This document shows positions 18,785 to 28,786 of a DNA stretch of 64,000 nucleotides, piece after piece. The position numbers were made by a program, and so were the translations under genes. The notes under the pieces are model-generated. The model saw nothing but the letters and a program-made list of their open reading frames with translations, had not been told where the DNA came from and did not search any database. The first letter of the stretch is position 1; each line of letters opens with the position of its first letter. Origin of the DNA: an uncultured Caldimonas sp. (lineage in GTDB: Bacteria > Pseudomonadota > Gammaproteobacteria > Burkholderiales > Burkholderiaceae); NCBI RefSeq assembly GCF_946480305.1, contig NZ_CAMLJQ010000003.1:62001-126000 (forward strand), given 5' to 3'.

Positions 18785-19426
18785 ATGCCGAAGTCCGTCA
18801 CACCCGAGTACTGGGACGATGCGTGCAAGCATCTGTCGAAGCGCGACCGCGTGATGCGCAAGCTGATCCCGCAGTTCGGCGAGGCGCGGCTGCAGAGCCG
18901 TGGCGACGCGTTCACCACGCTGGCGCGTTCCATCGTCGGTCAGCAGATCTCGGTCAAGGCTGCGCAAGCCGTGTGGGATCGCTTTGCCGCGCTCGTCACC
19001 GGACCGTCCACACGCATTCCTCCGGCTCAGGTGCTGGAGCTGGCAACCGACGATCTGCGCGCAGCAGGGCTTTCTGCACGCAAGGTGGAATACCTGCGGG
19101 ACCTCGCCAGCCACTTCGACACGGGGGCCGTGCACGTGCGGCAATGGTCGTTGATGGACGACGAGGCGATCATCGAGGAACTGGTGGCCATCCGCGGCAT
19201 CGGCCGCTGGACGGCGGAGATGTTCCTGATCTTCCACCTGATGCGGCCGAACGTGCTGCCGCTCGACGACCTCGGGCTGCTCAAGGGCATCAGCCTCAAT
19301 TACTTCAGCGGCGAGCCCGTTTCAAGAGCGGAAGCCCGGGAAGTGGGTGAGGCGTGGGCTCCGTTTCGCTCTGTTGCCACGTGGTACATTTGGCGCAGCC
19401 TCGACCCCCTGCCGGTGGAATATTGA
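18785..19426 (+). CDS. DNA-3-methyladenine glycosylase II (AlkA-like)
   Basis: A 213-residue HhH-GPD base-excision enzyme that removes alkylated purines. The helix-hairpin-helix VAIRGIGRWTAEMFLIF leads to the catalytic aspartate region VLPLDDLGLLKG. QQISVKAAQAVWDRF is the usual substrate-pocket segment. It lacks the N-terminal AlkA domain of E. coli, as is common for the shorter family in Burkholderiales. It starts 14 bases after cysS and is likely co-transcribed with it. Confidence 0.9.
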   Translation: MPKSVTPEYWDDACKHLSKRDRVMRKLIPQFGEARLQSRGDAFTTLARSIVGQQISVKAAQAVWDRFAALVTGPSTRIPPAQVLELATDDLRAAGLSARKVEYLRDLASHFDTGAVHVRQWSLMDDEAIIEELVAIRGIGRWTAEMFLIFHLMRPNVLPLDDLGLLKGISLNYFSGEPVSRAEAREVGEAWAPFRSVATWYIWRSLDPLPVEY

Positions 19427-19471
19427 CAACAATTCTCCGAGGCGCGTGACTCAACTGACGGATGACTTGGG

Positions 19472-20446
19472 ATGAGCAAACGACACTTTCTCGAGTTCGA
19501 GCAACCCATTGCCGAACTTGAAACCAAGATCGACGAGCTGCGTTACGTTCAAACCGAATCGGCCGTCGATATCTCCGAAGAGATCGACCGGCTCGGCAAG
19601 AAGAGCCAGCAGCTCACGAAAGACATCTACTCCAGCCTGACGCCGTGGCAGGTGACGCAGATTGCGCGCCACCCGCAGCGCCCCTACACGCTGGATTACA
19701 TCAACGAGATCTTCACCGAGTTCCAGGAGCTGCACGGCGACCGGCACTTCTCGGACGACCAGTCCATCGTCGGCGGCCTGGCCCGCTTCAATGGGCAGGC
19801 GTGCATGGTGCTCGGGCATCAGAAGGGTCGCGATACCAAGGAGCGTGCCGCGCGCAACTTCGGCATGTCGCGCCCCGAGGGCTACCGCAAGGCGCTGCGC
19901 CTGATGAAGCTCGCCGAGAAATTCGGCCTGCCGGTGTTCACCTTCGTCGACACGCCGGGAGCCTATCCGGGCATCGGGGCCGAAGAACGCGGCCAGTCCG
20001 AAGCGATCGGCCGCAACATCTTCGAGATGGCCCAGCTCGAAGTCCCCATCATCACCACCATCATCGGGGAGGGCGGCTCTGGTGGCGCCCTTGCGATCAG
20101 TGTGGCGGACCAGGTGCTGATGCTGCAGTACTCGGTGTATTCGGTCATCTCGCCGGAAGGCTGTGCGTCCATCCTCTGGAAGACCGCTGACCGCGCTTCC
20201 GACGCGGCCGAGGCGCTGGGCATCACCGCGCACCGCTTGAAGGCGCTGGGCCTGGTCGACAAGATCGTCAACGAGCCCGTCGGTGGTGCGCATCGTGACC
20301 ACAAGCAGATGGCTGCCTATCTCAAGCGCGCCCTGAACGATGCGTTGCGTCAGGTGGCCGATCTGCGGCCCAAGGAGCTGCTGCAGAAGCGCTACGAGCG
20401 CCTGCAGAGCTACGGTCGCTACACCGACACCAAAGAGCGCGGATGA
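19472..20446 (+). CDS. accA: Acetyl-CoA carboxylase carboxyltransferase subunit alpha
   Basis: A 324-residue subunit that, with AccD, transfers CO2 from biotin to acetyl-CoA, the first step of fatty acid synthesis. It starts [20 protein letters not shown] and contains [20 protein letters not shown] and [10 protein letters not shown], both hallmarks of the family. A 45-base gap separates it from the glycosylase gene, and its stop overlaps tilS (ATGA). Confidence 0.97.
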   Translation: MSKRHFLEFEQPIAELETKIDELRYVQTESAVDISEEIDRLGKKSQQLTKDIYSSLTPWQVTQIARHPQRPYTLDYINEIFTEFQELHGDRHFSDDQSIVGGLARFNGQACMVLGHQKGRDTKERAARNFGMSRPEGYRKALRLMKLAEKFGLPVFTFVDTPGAYPGIGAEERGQSEAIGRNIFEMAQLEVPIITTIIGEGGSGGALAISVADQVLMLQYSVYSVISPEGCASILWKTADRASDAAEALGITAHRLKALGLVDKIVNEPVGGAHRDHKQMAAYLKRALNDALRQVADLRPKELLQKRYERLQSYGRYTDTKERG

Positions 20447-21762
20447 ACGTTGCGCTGGCGGCCGCGCGCCCTGTGGTGGCGGTGGCCTACAGCGGCGGGC
20501 GAGATTCCACGGCGCTCCTCCATGCCACGGCCAAGGCGGCGCACGACGAAGGCGTGCGTGTGCTGGCCTTGCACGTGCACCATGGCTTGCAAGCCAACGC
20601 GGACGAATGGCTGGCCCACTGCCAGCGGCAGTGCGCCGCCTGGCAGCGCAAGGGCTGGCCGGTCGAGCTCGTACAGGCGCACCTGGCATTGACCCCTCGC
20701 AAGGGAGACAGCGTCGAGGCCGCGGCGCGCAAAGCGCGCTACCGCGCGCTGCGTGACATGGCGATCGCGCACGGTGCAACGGTCGTGCTGCTGGCGCATC
20801 ACCGACGCGATCAGGCCGAGACCTTTCTGCTGCAAGCCTTGCGCGGTGCAGGGGTGGCCGGACTGGCCGGCATGCCGGCGGCGGCGGTGCGCGACGGCAT
20901 CACATGGATGCGCCCCTGGTTGGAGCACCCCCGGGAGGCCGTCGAAGCGTACGTGCGCCGGCATCGGCTGCGGTACATCGACGACGACAGCAACAACGAC
21001 GAGCGCTATGCCCGCAACCGCTTGCGGCTCAGCGTCTGGCCGGCGTTGACCGCCGCCTTTCCGCAAGCCGAAGCGGCCCTGGCGGACGCAGGCGCGTGGG
21101 CGAGGGAGGCAAGTGCCTGCCTGCGCGAGCTCGCGCTGCTCGACATGGCCGCTGTGGCCACTTCCGGTGGCCTGAAGATTTCTGCACTGCTCGCGCTCGG
21201 GGCGCCCCGCGGCCGCAACCTCCTGCGCGCGTGGTACTGGGAGGCGGCGGGCGAGCCCATGCCCGCGAGCTGGGTCGACCGCCTTTGGGCGGAGCTGCCG
21301 CAGGCGCGGGCGGCCGAGTGGTCATTGCCCGCCGGCACACTGCGCAGCTACCGTGGCGTGCTGAGTTGCGCGCCGGTGTCCGCGGCGCAGCCGCCCGGCG
21401 AGCGTGCGACGTGGCTGTCGGTCAAGCGCGCAGGCCGCTACCGTCTCGACGGATGGGGTGGGGTGCTGCAGGTCGAGCGCTGCATCTCGGGCGGCGTTCC
21501 GCTGGCGCTGCTGCGCGAACTCCGCCTCGCGGAGCGTTCGGGTGGGGAGCAGTTCCAAAGCGGGCCGCGTCGCCCCCCGCGCAGCCTGAAGAAGCAGTTC
21601 CAGGAGGCTGCTGTGCCCGCATGGGCGCGGCAAGGCCCGCTGCTGTTCGCAGGCGAGCGGTTGGTCTTCGTGCCGGGCCTCGGCGTCGATGCCCGTGTGC
21701 TGGCTCCGCAAGGCGAGCCGCAGGTGAACTTGCGCTGGGAGCCGTCCGCTTCTTGCGGCTGA
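20443..21762 (+). CDS. tilS: tRNA(Ile)-lysidine synthase
   Basis: A 439-residue N-type ATP pyrophosphatase that modifies C34 of tRNA-Ile(CAU) to lysidine, allowing AUA decoding. The PP-loop is YSGGRDST (about residues 16-23) and [19 protein letters not shown] follows. The C-terminal TilS domain includes [16 protein letters not shown]. The ATG overlaps the accA stop. A common partner arrangement in Burkholderiales is accA-tilS-lysC, as here. Confidence 0.93.
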   Translation: MNVALAAARPVVAVAYSGGRDSTALLHATAKAAHDEGVRVLALHVHHGLQANADEWLAHCQRQCAAWQRKGWPVELVQAHLALTPRKGDSVEAAARKARYRALRDMAIAHGATVVLLAHHRRDQAETFLLQALRGAGVAGLAGMPAAAVRDGITWMRPWLEHPREAVEAYVRRHRLRYIDDDSNNDERYARNRLRLSVWPALTAAFPQAEAALADAGAWAREASACLRELALLDMAAVATSGGLKISALLALGAPRGRNLLRAWYWEAAGEPMPASWVDRLWAELPQARAAEWSLPAGTLRSYRGVLSCAPVSAAQPPGERATWLSVKRAGRYRLDGWGGVLQVERCISGGVPLALLRELRLAERSGGEQFQSGPRRPPRSLKKQFQEAAVPAWARQGPLLFAGERLVFVPGLGVDARVLAPQGEPQVNLRWEPSASCG

Positions 21763-21943
21763 GCACGCCAGCCGCAAGGCGTGTGTGCAGGCATGCCGCG
21801 GAGGGCTGGCGAGGCCGCGGCGTTGCACCGTGGCGCCGCGCGCTGACTTTGCTGCGATGCAGCAGGATACAATCGCCGGTTCGCGACCGCGGCGCGACCC
21901 CCCTGTTTAACCACCGCGCACCCAACTCCAGTACCGGACTTCG

Positions 21944-23215
21944 ATGGCACTGATCGTTCACAAGTACGGCGGCACCTCGATGGGCTCGACCGAGCGCATC
22001 CGCAACGTCGCCAAGCGTGTCGCCAAATGGGCGCGGGCCGGCCACCAGATGGTGGTGGTGCCGTCCGCCATGAGCGGCGAAACCAACCGCCTGCTCGGCC
22101 TTGCGAAAGAGCTCGCGCCTGCCACGCACACCGCCGAATATGCGCGCGAACTCGACATGATCGCCTCCACTGGCGAGCAGGTGTCGGTCGGCCTGCTGTC
22201 GATCGCCTTGCAGGCAGAAGGCATGCAGGCGGTCAGCTACGCCGGCTGGCAAGTGCCGATCAAGACCGACTCGGCCTACACGAAGGCGCGCATCGAAAGC
22301 ATCGATGACGTCAAGGTGCGTGCCGACCTGGCGGCCGGCAAGGTGGTCATCATCACCGGCTTCCAGGGCATCGACGGCGCAGGCAACATCACCACGCTCG
22401 GTCGCGGTGGTTCCGATACCTCGGCGGTGGCAGTGGCCGCCGCGATGAAGGCCGACGAGTGCCTCATCTACACCGACGTCGACGGCGTCTACACGACCGA
22501 TCCGCGCATCGTGCCCGAGGCGCGTCGCCTGCACACCATCAGCTTCGAAGAGATGCTCGAGATGGCGAGCCTCGGTTCCAAGGTGCTGCAGATCCGCTCG
22601 GTGGAGTTCGCGGGCAAGTACCGCGTGCCGCTGCGCGTGCTCTCCAGCTTCACGCCCTGGGACATCCCGATCGACGAAGAAGCCAAATCGGGAACGCTGA
22701 TCACCTTTGAGGAAGACGAGAAAATGGAACAAGCCGTTGTCTCTGGCATCGCCTTCAACCGCGACGAAGCCAAGATCACCGTGATGGGCGTGCCCGACAA
22801 GCCGGGCATTGCTTACCAGATCCTGGGCGCCGTGGCCGACGCCAACATCGACGTTGACGTGATCCTGCAGAACGTTTCCCACGACGGCCGTACCGACTTC
22901 TCGTTCACGGTCCATCGCAACGACTATGCGAAGACGGTCGATCTGCTCAACAGCAAGGTCATCCCGGCGTTGGGTGCCGAGAAGCTCGTGGGCGACACGA
23001 AGATCTGCAAGGTCTCGATCGTCGGCATCGGCATGCGCTCGCACGCCGGCGTGGCGGCCACGATGTTCCGCGCCTTGAGCGAAGAGGGCATCAACATCCA
23101 GATGATCACGACCAGCGAGATCAAGACGAGCGTCGTGATCGACGAGAAGTACATGGAGCTGGCCGTGCGCTCGCTGCACAAGGCCTTCGATCTCGACCAG
23201 GAAACTGTTGCCTGA
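21944..23215 (+). CDS. lysC: Aspartate kinase
   Basis: A 423-residue enzyme that phosphorylates aspartate, the entry to Lys, Thr and Met synthesis. It has the amino-acid kinase start VHKYGGTSMGS, then GRGGSDTSAVAVAAA, and two ACT regulatory domains (about residues 265-345 and 350-420) with ITVMGVPDKPGIAYQIL and VSIVGIGMRSHAGVAATMF, which suggest feedback control. The gap before it (21763-21943) holds TACAAT at 21868-21873, a plausible -10 element. It stands alone before the tRNA gene. Confidence 0.97.
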   Translation: MALIVHKYGGTSMGSTERIRNVAKRVAKWARAGHQMVVVPSAMSGETNRLLGLAKELAPATHTAEYARELDMIASTGEQVSVGLLSIALQAEGMQAVSYAGWQVPIKTDSAYTKARIESIDDVKVRADLAAGKVVIITGFQGIDGAGNITTLGRGGSDTSAVAVAAAMKADECLIYTDVDGVYTTDPRIVPEARRLHTISFEEMLEMASLGSKVLQIRSVEFAGKYRVPLRVLSSFTPWDIPIDEEAKSGTLITFEEDEKMEQAVVSGIAFNRDEAKITVMGVPDKPGIAYQILGAVADANIDVDVILQNVSHDGRTDFSFTVHRNDYAKTVDLLNSKVIPALGAEKLVGDTKICKVSIVGIGMRSHAGVAATMFRALSEEGINIQMITTSEIKTSVVIDEKYMELAVRSLHKAFDLDQETVA

Positions 23216-23276
23216 CTTTTTGCGTCGAGCGCGGCGTTTTCCGGTTTAGAATGCCGCTTTCGCCGATTTCACGGTT

Positions 23277-23369
23277 GGAGACGTGACCGAGAGGCCGAAG
23301 GTGCTCCCCTGCTAAGGGAGTATGCGGTGATGAGCTGCATCAAGGGTTCGAATCCCTTCGTCTCCGCCA
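23277..23369 (+). tRNA. tRNA-Ser (anticodon GCU)
   Basis: A 93-base tRNA with acceptor stem GGAGACG/CGTCTCC, an anticodon stem-loop CTCCC-CTGCTAA-GGGAG giving anticodon GCT, a long class II variable arm (TATGCGGTGATGAGCTGCAT region) as expected for serine, a T arm GGGTTCGAATCCC and an encoded CCA end. It reads AGC and AGU codons. A TAGAAT hexamer at 23247-23252 may be its -10 element. Confidence 0.95.
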
Positions 23370-23375
23370 ACCAGC

Positions 23376-23412
23376 AAACGAGAACGGGCCCCTGGGGCCC
23401 GTTCTCGTTTTC
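23376..23412. terminator. Bidirectional terminator between tRNA-Ser and the AhpD-like gene
   Basis: A long perfect stem (AAACGAGAACGGGCC/GGCCCGTTCTCGTTT) with a five-base loop, flanked by A and T runs, so it can work for both the tRNA gene and the convergent minus-strand gene. Confidence 0.9.
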
Positions 23413-23465
23413 GCTTGTCGCATTCACCACGTCTTGCCGAGTGAACGCGAGCGGCGATTCACGCG

Positions 23466-23933
23466 TCAATGCGCCACATAGGGCTCGTCCGGCACGGGCG
23501 TGTGGAAGCTTGCGTTCAGCATGTTCCAGGTGCGCAATGCGCCGATGGCAAAGCTGAGTTCGGCGATCTCCCCATCGCTGAAATGGCGTCGCATCAACTC
23601 GAAGTCGGCGTCGCTCGGGCTGCGGTGCGGCACGGCGTTGATCGCTTCCGCCCAATTGAGGGCAGCGCACTCACGTTCGCTGAAGAAGCGGCGCGCTTCG
23701 CGCCAACCTGCCACTGCATTCACATGGCGGGGATCGACACCGTCCTTGATCAGCGCAGCCCAGTGCATGTCGATGCAGAAGGCGCAGCCGTTGATCTGCG
23801 AGACGCGCAGGTTCACCAGTTCGCGCAGGCGCAGGTCGAGGCTGCCGGCCGCGAGGTAGGACAAGGTGCCGAGGGCCTTGGCGGCCTTGGGCGCGAGGGC
23901 GTGATAGTCGAGACGAGGTTCGTGCTTGCTCAT
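23466..23933 (-). CDS. AhpD-like carboxymuconolactone decarboxylase family protein
   Basis: A 155-residue all-helical protein with the redox motif CAFCIDMHW (CxxC followed by histidine) that marks alkylhydroperoxidase AhpD-like members. Such proteins act in peroxide or thiol redox reactions, but the substrate here is unknown. The ATG at 23933 starts MSKHEPRLDYHALAPKA. It is separated from matB by about 110 bases and may be a separate unit. Confidence 0.88.
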   Translation of the reverse strand: MSKHEPRLDYHALAPKAAKALGTLSYLAAGSLDLRLRELVNLRVSQINGCAFCIDMHWAALIKDGVDPRHVNAVAGWREARRFFSERECAALNWAEAINAVPHRSPSDADFELMRRHFSDGEIAELSFAIGALRTWNMLNASFHTPVPDEPYVAH

Positions 23934-24044
23934 GGAGTTCTCTCTCTTGGTTGGTCGAAGCAATGCGCTTCAACAGCAAGACGAACTTGCAGCACCGGAT
24001 GTGACAAGGGGCCTGACGGAGTGGATCCGCGGGCCCCGACCGGC

Positions 24045-25574
24045 TCAGCCGAGGAACAGCTTTTCGTGCTGATGCCGCAGCACGTTCTTCTGCACCTTGC
24101 CCATTGCGTTGCGGGGCAGTTCATCCTGGAAAAAGATGCGCTTGGGCACCTTGTAGTTGGCGATCTGCTGCTTGAGCCGCGCCAGCAGCGTGGACTCGTC
24201 GAGTCGGGCGCCGGGTCGAGGCACGACGATGGCGATGACGCCTTCACCGAAGTCGGCATGAGGCACGCCCACCACGGCCGACTCGGCCACGCCGTCGGCG
24301 TCATTCAACTGGCTCTCGATCTCGGCAGGGTAGACGTTGTAGCCGCCGCTGATGATCAGATCCTTGCTGCGCCCGACGATCGTCAGGTAGCCCTGCTCGT
24401 CGAAACGGCCGACGTCGCCGGTCTTGAACCAGCCATCGGCGGTGAACTCCTCCGCCGTCTTCTCAGGCATGCGCCAGTAGCCCTTGAACACGTTCGGTCC
24501 GTGGACCTGGATGTGGCCGACCTCACCGATCGGAACGCTCGACCCGTCGTCCGCGACGACGCGGATGCCCACGCCGGGCAGCGGCTTGCCCACCGTTCCC
24601 CCGACACGCGGCCCGTCCTGAGGGCGGCATGGGTTGGACGACAGCATGACGGTCTCGCTCATGCCGTAGCGCTCCAGCAGCGTGTGCCCGGTGCGCGTCT
24701 GCCATTCGCGGAAGGTTTCGATCAGCAGCGGGGCCGACCCCGAGACGAACAGGCGCATGCGCGCGCAGGCCTCGCGCGTGAGCCCCGGCTCGGCCAGCAA
24801 CCGCACGTAGAGCGTCGGCACTCCCATGAAGACGGTGGCACGCGGCAGTCGCTCCAGCACGGCGACCGGGTCGAACTTCGACAGCCACAGCATCTTGCTG
24901 CCGTTCAGCAACGCGCCGTGCGAGGCGACGAACAGCCCGTGCACGTGGAAGATCGGCAGTGCATGGATCAGCACGTCGTCGGGCCGCCAGTCCCAATACG
25001 CCTGCAAGGTGCGTGCATTGCTCAGCAGGTTCCCGTGCGTGAGCATGGCACCTTTGCTGCGGCCGGTGGTGCCGGAGGTGTAGAGGATCGCCGCGAGGTC
25101 GTCCGGGGCGCGGTGGACGACCTCGTGCGTGTCGCTCATCTTCGCGGCCTGCTGCAGCAGCGTGCCGCTGCGGTCGTCGTCGAGCGTGTAGACATGGGCG
25201 ACGCCGGCCTTGCCGGCCAGCTCGTTCACCCAGGGCAGGTTGCGGCTCGCGCACACCACCACCGCAGGTTCTGCGTCGCGCAGGAAGTACTCGAGCTCCG
25301 CCCGCTGGTATGCCGTGTTCAACGGCAGATACACCAGGCCCGCGCGCAGGGTGGCCAGGTAGAGCAGCAGCGCCTCGACCGACTTGTCGGCTTGCACCGC
25401 GACGCGGCTGCCACCGGGCAATTGCAGCGATCTCAGCAGATTGGCCAGCATGGCCGTCGCGCGGTCGAGGTCGCGCCAGGTATAGGCGAGGCCGTTGTCG
25501 GTCTCGATCGCGGTGCTGTCGGGTTGCGCGCGGAAAGCGGCTTGCAAGGCGCAAAAGAGGTTTGCGTTGTTCAT
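24045..25574 (-). CDS. matB: Malonyl-CoA synthetase
   Basis: A 509-residue adenylate-forming enzyme that ligates malonate to CoA. It has the AMP-binding motif ILYTSGTTGRSKGAMLTH, GYWRMPEKTAEEF, WFKTGDVGRFDEQGYLTIVG and the C-terminal lysine region PRNAMGKVQKNVLR. The name MatB rests on the adjacent malonyl-CoA decarboxylase and regulator; by sequence alone it could serve another short dicarboxylate. The ATG overlaps the upstream gene's stop (ATGA). Confidence 0.9.
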   Translation of the reverse strand: MNNANLFCALQAAFRAQPDSTAIETDNGLAYTWRDLDRATAMLANLLRSLQLPGGSRVAVQADKSVEALLLYLATLRAGLVYLPLNTAYQRAELEYFLRDAEPAVVVCASRNLPWVNELAGKAGVAHVYTLDDDRSGTLLQQAAKMSDTHEVVHRAPDDLAAILYTSGTTGRSKGAMLTHGNLLSNARTLQAYWDWRPDDVLIHALPIFHVHGLFVASHGALLNGSKMLWLSKFDPVAVLERLPRATVFMGVPTLYVRLLAEPGLTREACARMRLFVSGSAPLLIETFREWQTRTGHTLLERYGMSETVMLSSNPCRPQDGPRVGGTVGKPLPGVGIRVVADDGSSVPIGEVGHIQVHGPNVFKGYWRMPEKTAEEFTADGWFKTGDVGRFDEQGYLTIVGRSKDLIISGGYNVYPAEIESQLNDADGVAESAVVGVPHADFGEGVIAIVVPRPGARLDESTLLARLKQQIANYKVPKRIFFQDELPRNAMGKVQKNVLRHQHEKLFLG

Positions 25575-26353
25575 GGGGGCGTCCTGTCTGGGGAGGTCCG
25601 GGCAAGAAAGGCCAGGATGCCGCTGCGATGTGTCTCGCTGTCGGCATAGAAAAAATGCGCGTCCCGCTCGGCCGGCGTCGGTCCGCCTCGGTCGAGTTGA
25701 CGCAGCGTGCGCTTGTTGGCGCGTGCCACCTCATGGGGCAGGGCAGCGATGCGACCGGCCGTGGCGTATGCCTCGGCGGCTGCGTCCTCGGCAAGGCGGT
25801 GCAGCAGCCCGCGCTGCAACGCGGTGGGCGCACCGAGCAAGGTGGCCTCCAGCAGCAGCTCCGCGGCGCTCAGCCTGCCCGTGGCACGCGCTACCACCGC
25901 GAGTTCGTCCGGCGCCATGGGAAACCCGAGCTTGGCGATCGGCGCGCCGAAGCGGGCCGTCGGCGCGGCCACGCGCAGGTCGCAGCAGCAGGCGATCTCG
26001 AGACCGCCGCCGACGCAGACGCCTTCGATCTGCGCGACGAGCGGCACGTCGGTGGCCAGCAGTGCATGCAACGCGGGTGCGATCACCTGCTCGTGATAGT
26101 GGCGCAGACGGTCGACATCGAAGCGGAACGCAGGGAATTCCTCGATGTCTGCGCCGGCGGCGAAGTTGCCGCCATCGCCGCGCACGATGACAGCACCCAG
26201 TGAAGGGGACATCGCGTCGAACGACGAGGCCAACTCGCGCAGCCGGTGCCACATCTCGACGGAGATGGCGTTGAGCTTGCCCGGGTGGGCGAGCGTCAGC
26301 ACGCCGATCCCGTCGTGATGCGGGTCACGCTGGAAGTCGATCCGACCCGTCAT
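25571..26353 (-). CDS. Enoyl-CoA hydratase/isomerase family protein
   Basis: A 260-residue crotonase-fold protein. The oxyanion-hole segments are GGNFAAGADIEEF and IEGVCVGGGLEIACCCDLRVA. The second catalytic glutamate of true hydratases is not evident (PIAKLGFPMAPDELAV occupies the region), so the reaction is open; acyl-CoA hydrolysis or decarboxylation is possible. It is translationally coupled to matB. The ATG at 26353 (MTGRIDFQ) is preferred to a longer frame. Confidence 0.85.
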   Translation of the reverse strand: MTGRIDFQRDPHHDGIGVLTLAHPGKLNAISVEMWHRLRELASSFDAMSPSLGAVIVRGDGGNFAAGADIEEFPAFRFDVDRLRHYHEQVIAPALHALLATDVPLVAQIEGVCVGGGLEIACCCDLRVAAPTARFGAPIAKLGFPMAPDELAVVARATGRLSAAELLLEATLLGAPTALQRGLLHRLAEDAAAEAYATAGRIAALPHEVARANKRTLRQLDRGGPTPAERDAHFFYADSETHRSGILAFLARTSPDRTPP

Positions 26354-26372
26354 GGTCAGCCGTTTTCGCGCG

Positions 26373-27356
26373 TCAGTCCAGCTTGGCGCCGGAGGCCTTG
26401 GCAACCTCGGCCCAGCGCTTCACTTCCTCGCCGACGAACTTGCCGAACGCAGGCCCGTACATCGACGGCACCTCGGAGCCGAGCGCGGTCCACGCAGCCT
26501 TGATCTCGGGGCTCGCGAAAGCCTTGCGCAGTTCTGCCGTCATGCGGTTGATGGCGTCGTTCGGCGTGTTCTTCGGCGCCCACAGCCCGTACCAGGTGCT
26601 GACCTGGTAGCTCGGCACGCCCGCCTCGACGGTGGTCGGGATGTCAGGGAAGCCCGGCGCCCGCTGCGCCGCTGCCACTGCCACGGCGCGGATGCGGCCG
26701 CTCTTGATATGCGATGCCGACGAACCGAGGCCGTCGAACATCATTTCGACCTGGCCCGCCATCAGATCCTGCAAGGCCGGGCCGGCGCCGCGGTACGGGA
26801 TGTGCGTGATGAAGGTCTTGGTCTGCATCTTGAACAGCTCGCCGGCGAGGTGGTGCGACGTGCCGTTGCCGGCAGACCCGTAATTGAGCTTGCCTGGCTT
26901 CGACTGCACCTCGGCGAGCAGTTGCTTCAGGTTGGTCACCTCCAGCTTCGGGTTCACGACGATCACCTGCGGCACGTTCGAGATCAGCGCCACCGGCGTG
27001 AAGTCGGCCAGGATGTCGTAGTCCAGCTTGGGGTACATCGCCGGCGCAATGGCGTGGTGGACCGCTCCCATGAAGAAGGTGTAGCCGTCCGGCGCTGCAC
27101 GTGAGGCCAGCGAGGCGCCCACGGTACCGCCGGCGCCGCCTTTGTTCTCGATCACGACCTGCATGCCGAGCTGCTTGGTGAGTGCGGCGGAGAGTGGACG
27201 CGCGAAGGCATCGGTCCCGCCGCCGGCGGGAAACGGCACGATGATCGTGATCGGCTTGGCCGGCCAGGTCTGCGCGGCTGAAGGCAGCGCCATGAGCGAT
27301 GCGAAACCTGCCAGGGCGAGCGCCAGCGCGCGCAGGGCATGACGACGTGTAAGCAT
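26373..27356 (-). CDS. Bug-family tripartite transporter solute-binding protein
   Basis: A 327-residue periplasmic binding protein of the TctC/Bug family that is greatly expanded in Burkholderiales. A signal peptide (MLTRRHALRALALALAGF... ending near SAA-QT) precedes WPAKPITIIVPFPAGGGTD, the family hallmark, and GSAGNGTSHHLAGELF. Inside the mat operon it most likely binds malonate or a related acid. No TctA/TctB membrane partners are present nearby. AAGGAGA precedes the ATG at 27356. Confidence 0.92.
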   Translation of the reverse strand: MLTRRHALRALALALAGFASLMALPSAAQTWPAKPITIIVPFPAGGGTDAFARPLSAALTKQLGMQVVIENKGGAGGTVGASLASRAAPDGYTFFMGAVHHAIAPAMYPKLDYDILADFTPVALISNVPQVIVVNPKLEVTNLKQLLAEVQSKPGKLNYGSAGNGTSHHLAGELFKMQTKTFITHIPYRGAGPALQDLMAGQVEMMFDGLGSSASHIKSGRIRAVAVAAAQRAPGFPDIPTTVEAGVPSYQVSTWYGLWAPKNTPNDAINRMTAELRKAFASPEIKAAWTALGSEVPSMYGPAFGKFVGEEVKRWAEVAKASGAKLD

Positions 27357-27418
27357 GACTTGTCTCCTTGTGCTGGTCTGTTGTGGGATCGATGAGCGCG
27401 ACCAACGCCCAATGCCGG

Positions 27419-28765
27419 TCAAAGCCGCTGGGTGATGCGTCTCGCGCTGACGACCTCACCGTGCACGAAGCGCTCGTGCCGGTCCTCCACCTCGGTCAGG
27501 TCGTAGAGATAGTTCACCATCAGCCCGAGGGACTGCTTCAAGCCCTTGCGGCTGACGTCCGCGGCCCAGTTGATGCGCTCCAGGCGGGCGCCGTTTCCGA
27601 GGTGAAAGCGGGCCACCGGGTCTGCACGCGAGGTGACGGACTCGTGCGCCAGATACGTGTTGGCCAACAACTCGATCGCATCACGCTGCTCGGGCGTCGA
27701 CGCCACCGGGTCGAAATCGCCCGGCAGGCCATCGAGTTCAGCGCCGAAGCGCTCGCGCAGCAGCGCCTCCGCCCGCACGAGCCGCTCGCGCAGGCGTGGA
27801 CGAAGATCGTCGCGCCCGCGCCAGTCGGTGCGTTCGCGCAGCCAGGCGGTGAAGCCGGGGATGGGCGACAGCGTGCAGAACGTGCGCAACTGCGGAAACT
27901 CGCGCTGCAGGTGCTGGGCCACCTGCTTGATGAGGAAATTCCCGAGCGAGACGCCCTTGAGGCCGGGCTGGCAGTTGCTGATGGAATAGAAGGTCGCCAC
28001 CTTGAAGCTGCGCGGGGACAGCGGCTCGGCCGCGCGGTCGATCAACGGCCCGATGGCAGCAGGCATCTGGGGGACGAGAGCCACCTCGACGAAGATCAGC
28101 GGCTCGCCAGGCAGTTGCGGGTGAAAGAAGGCGAAGCAGCGCCGGTCGGGCTGCAGGCGACGGCGCAGGTCGGACCAGCCGTCGATGGCATGAACGGCCT
28201 CGTGCTCGATGATGCGTTCCAGCAGCGCCGCCGACGAGCGCCAGTCGACCTGTTCCATCTGCAGAAAGCCGGCGTTGAACCAGGACGACAGCAGGTGCTG
28301 GAAATCGGCCTCGACCGCGGCCAGGTCCGGCCGCTTTTTCAGCCAGCCGAGCAGCGAACGACGCAAGGCCACGATGCCGGCGGTGCCTCCCGGTGCGCGG
28401 TTCAGCCGACGCAGCAGTTCCTGGCGTGGGGGCTCCGCGGCTGCCGTGAGCCGGATCAGGTGCTCCGCGGTGGGTGTCTCGGCATAGCGCTGCGCGGCCT
28501 GCAGCACCTGTGCCGGTTCCGGGCCGAACTGCGTGTCCAGCAGCTCGAAGAAGGCCAGGGACTGCTCCGGTTGCAACTCGAGCAGGTCGCGCAGCAGATC
28601 CGAGGCGATGGCCACGCTGTTGGCTTCGCCGCGCTCGGACAGCAGGCGCCGGCAACTGTCGGCGACACGCTGGATGCGCCGGGCATCGCTGGCGGCCGGG
28701 CGGTTCCTGAAACGCAGTGGAGCGCTGATGTCCAGGCGCGGTCCGTTGGGAGGAAGGCTGAACAT
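27419..28765 (-). CDS. matA: Malonyl-CoA decarboxylase
   Basis: A 448-residue enzyme that converts malonyl-CoA to acetyl-CoA and CO2. It has an N-terminal helical domain (about residues 20-150) and a C-terminal GNAT-like catalytic domain with IIEHEAVHAIDGWSDLRRRL, CFAFFHPQLPGEPLIFVEVA, FYSISNCQPGLKGVSLGNF and FCTLSPIPGF, including the catalytic Ser and His regions. With matB it lets the cell grow on malonate or clear it as an inhibitor of succinate dehydrogenase. Confidence 0.93.
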   Translation of the reverse strand: MFSLPPNGPRLDISAPLRFRNRPAASDARRIQRVADSCRRLLSERGEANSVAIASDLLRDLLELQPEQSLAFFELLDTQFGPEPAQVLQAAQRYAETPTAEHLIRLTAAAEPPRQELLRRLNRAPGGTAGIVALRRSLLGWLKKRPDLAAVEADFQHLLSSWFNAGFLQMEQVDWRSSAALLERIIEHEAVHAIDGWSDLRRRLQPDRRCFAFFHPQLPGEPLIFVEVALVPQMPAAIGPLIDRAAEPLSPRSFKVATFYSISNCQPGLKGVSLGNFLIKQVAQHLQREFPQLRTFCTLSPIPGFTAWLRERTDWRGRDDLRPRLRERLVRAEALLRERFGAELDGLPGDFDPVASTPEQRDAIELLANTYLAHESVTSRADPVARFHLGNGARLERINWAADVSRKGLKQSLGLMVNYLYDLTEVEDRHERFVHGEVVSARRITQRL

Positions 28766-28786
28766 GCTCGGCTCCTGCGGTGTGGA

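Noticed and set aside
22724..23215. Internal ATG in lysC that could start a separate beta subunit
   Set aside because: Some aspartate kinases use such a start, but no ribosome site precedes this ATG (GAGAAAATG) convincingly.
23469..25649. A 726-residue plus-strand frame across the AhpD-like and matB genes
   Set aside because: Low-complexity translation without motifs; both minus-strand genes have clear family signatures.
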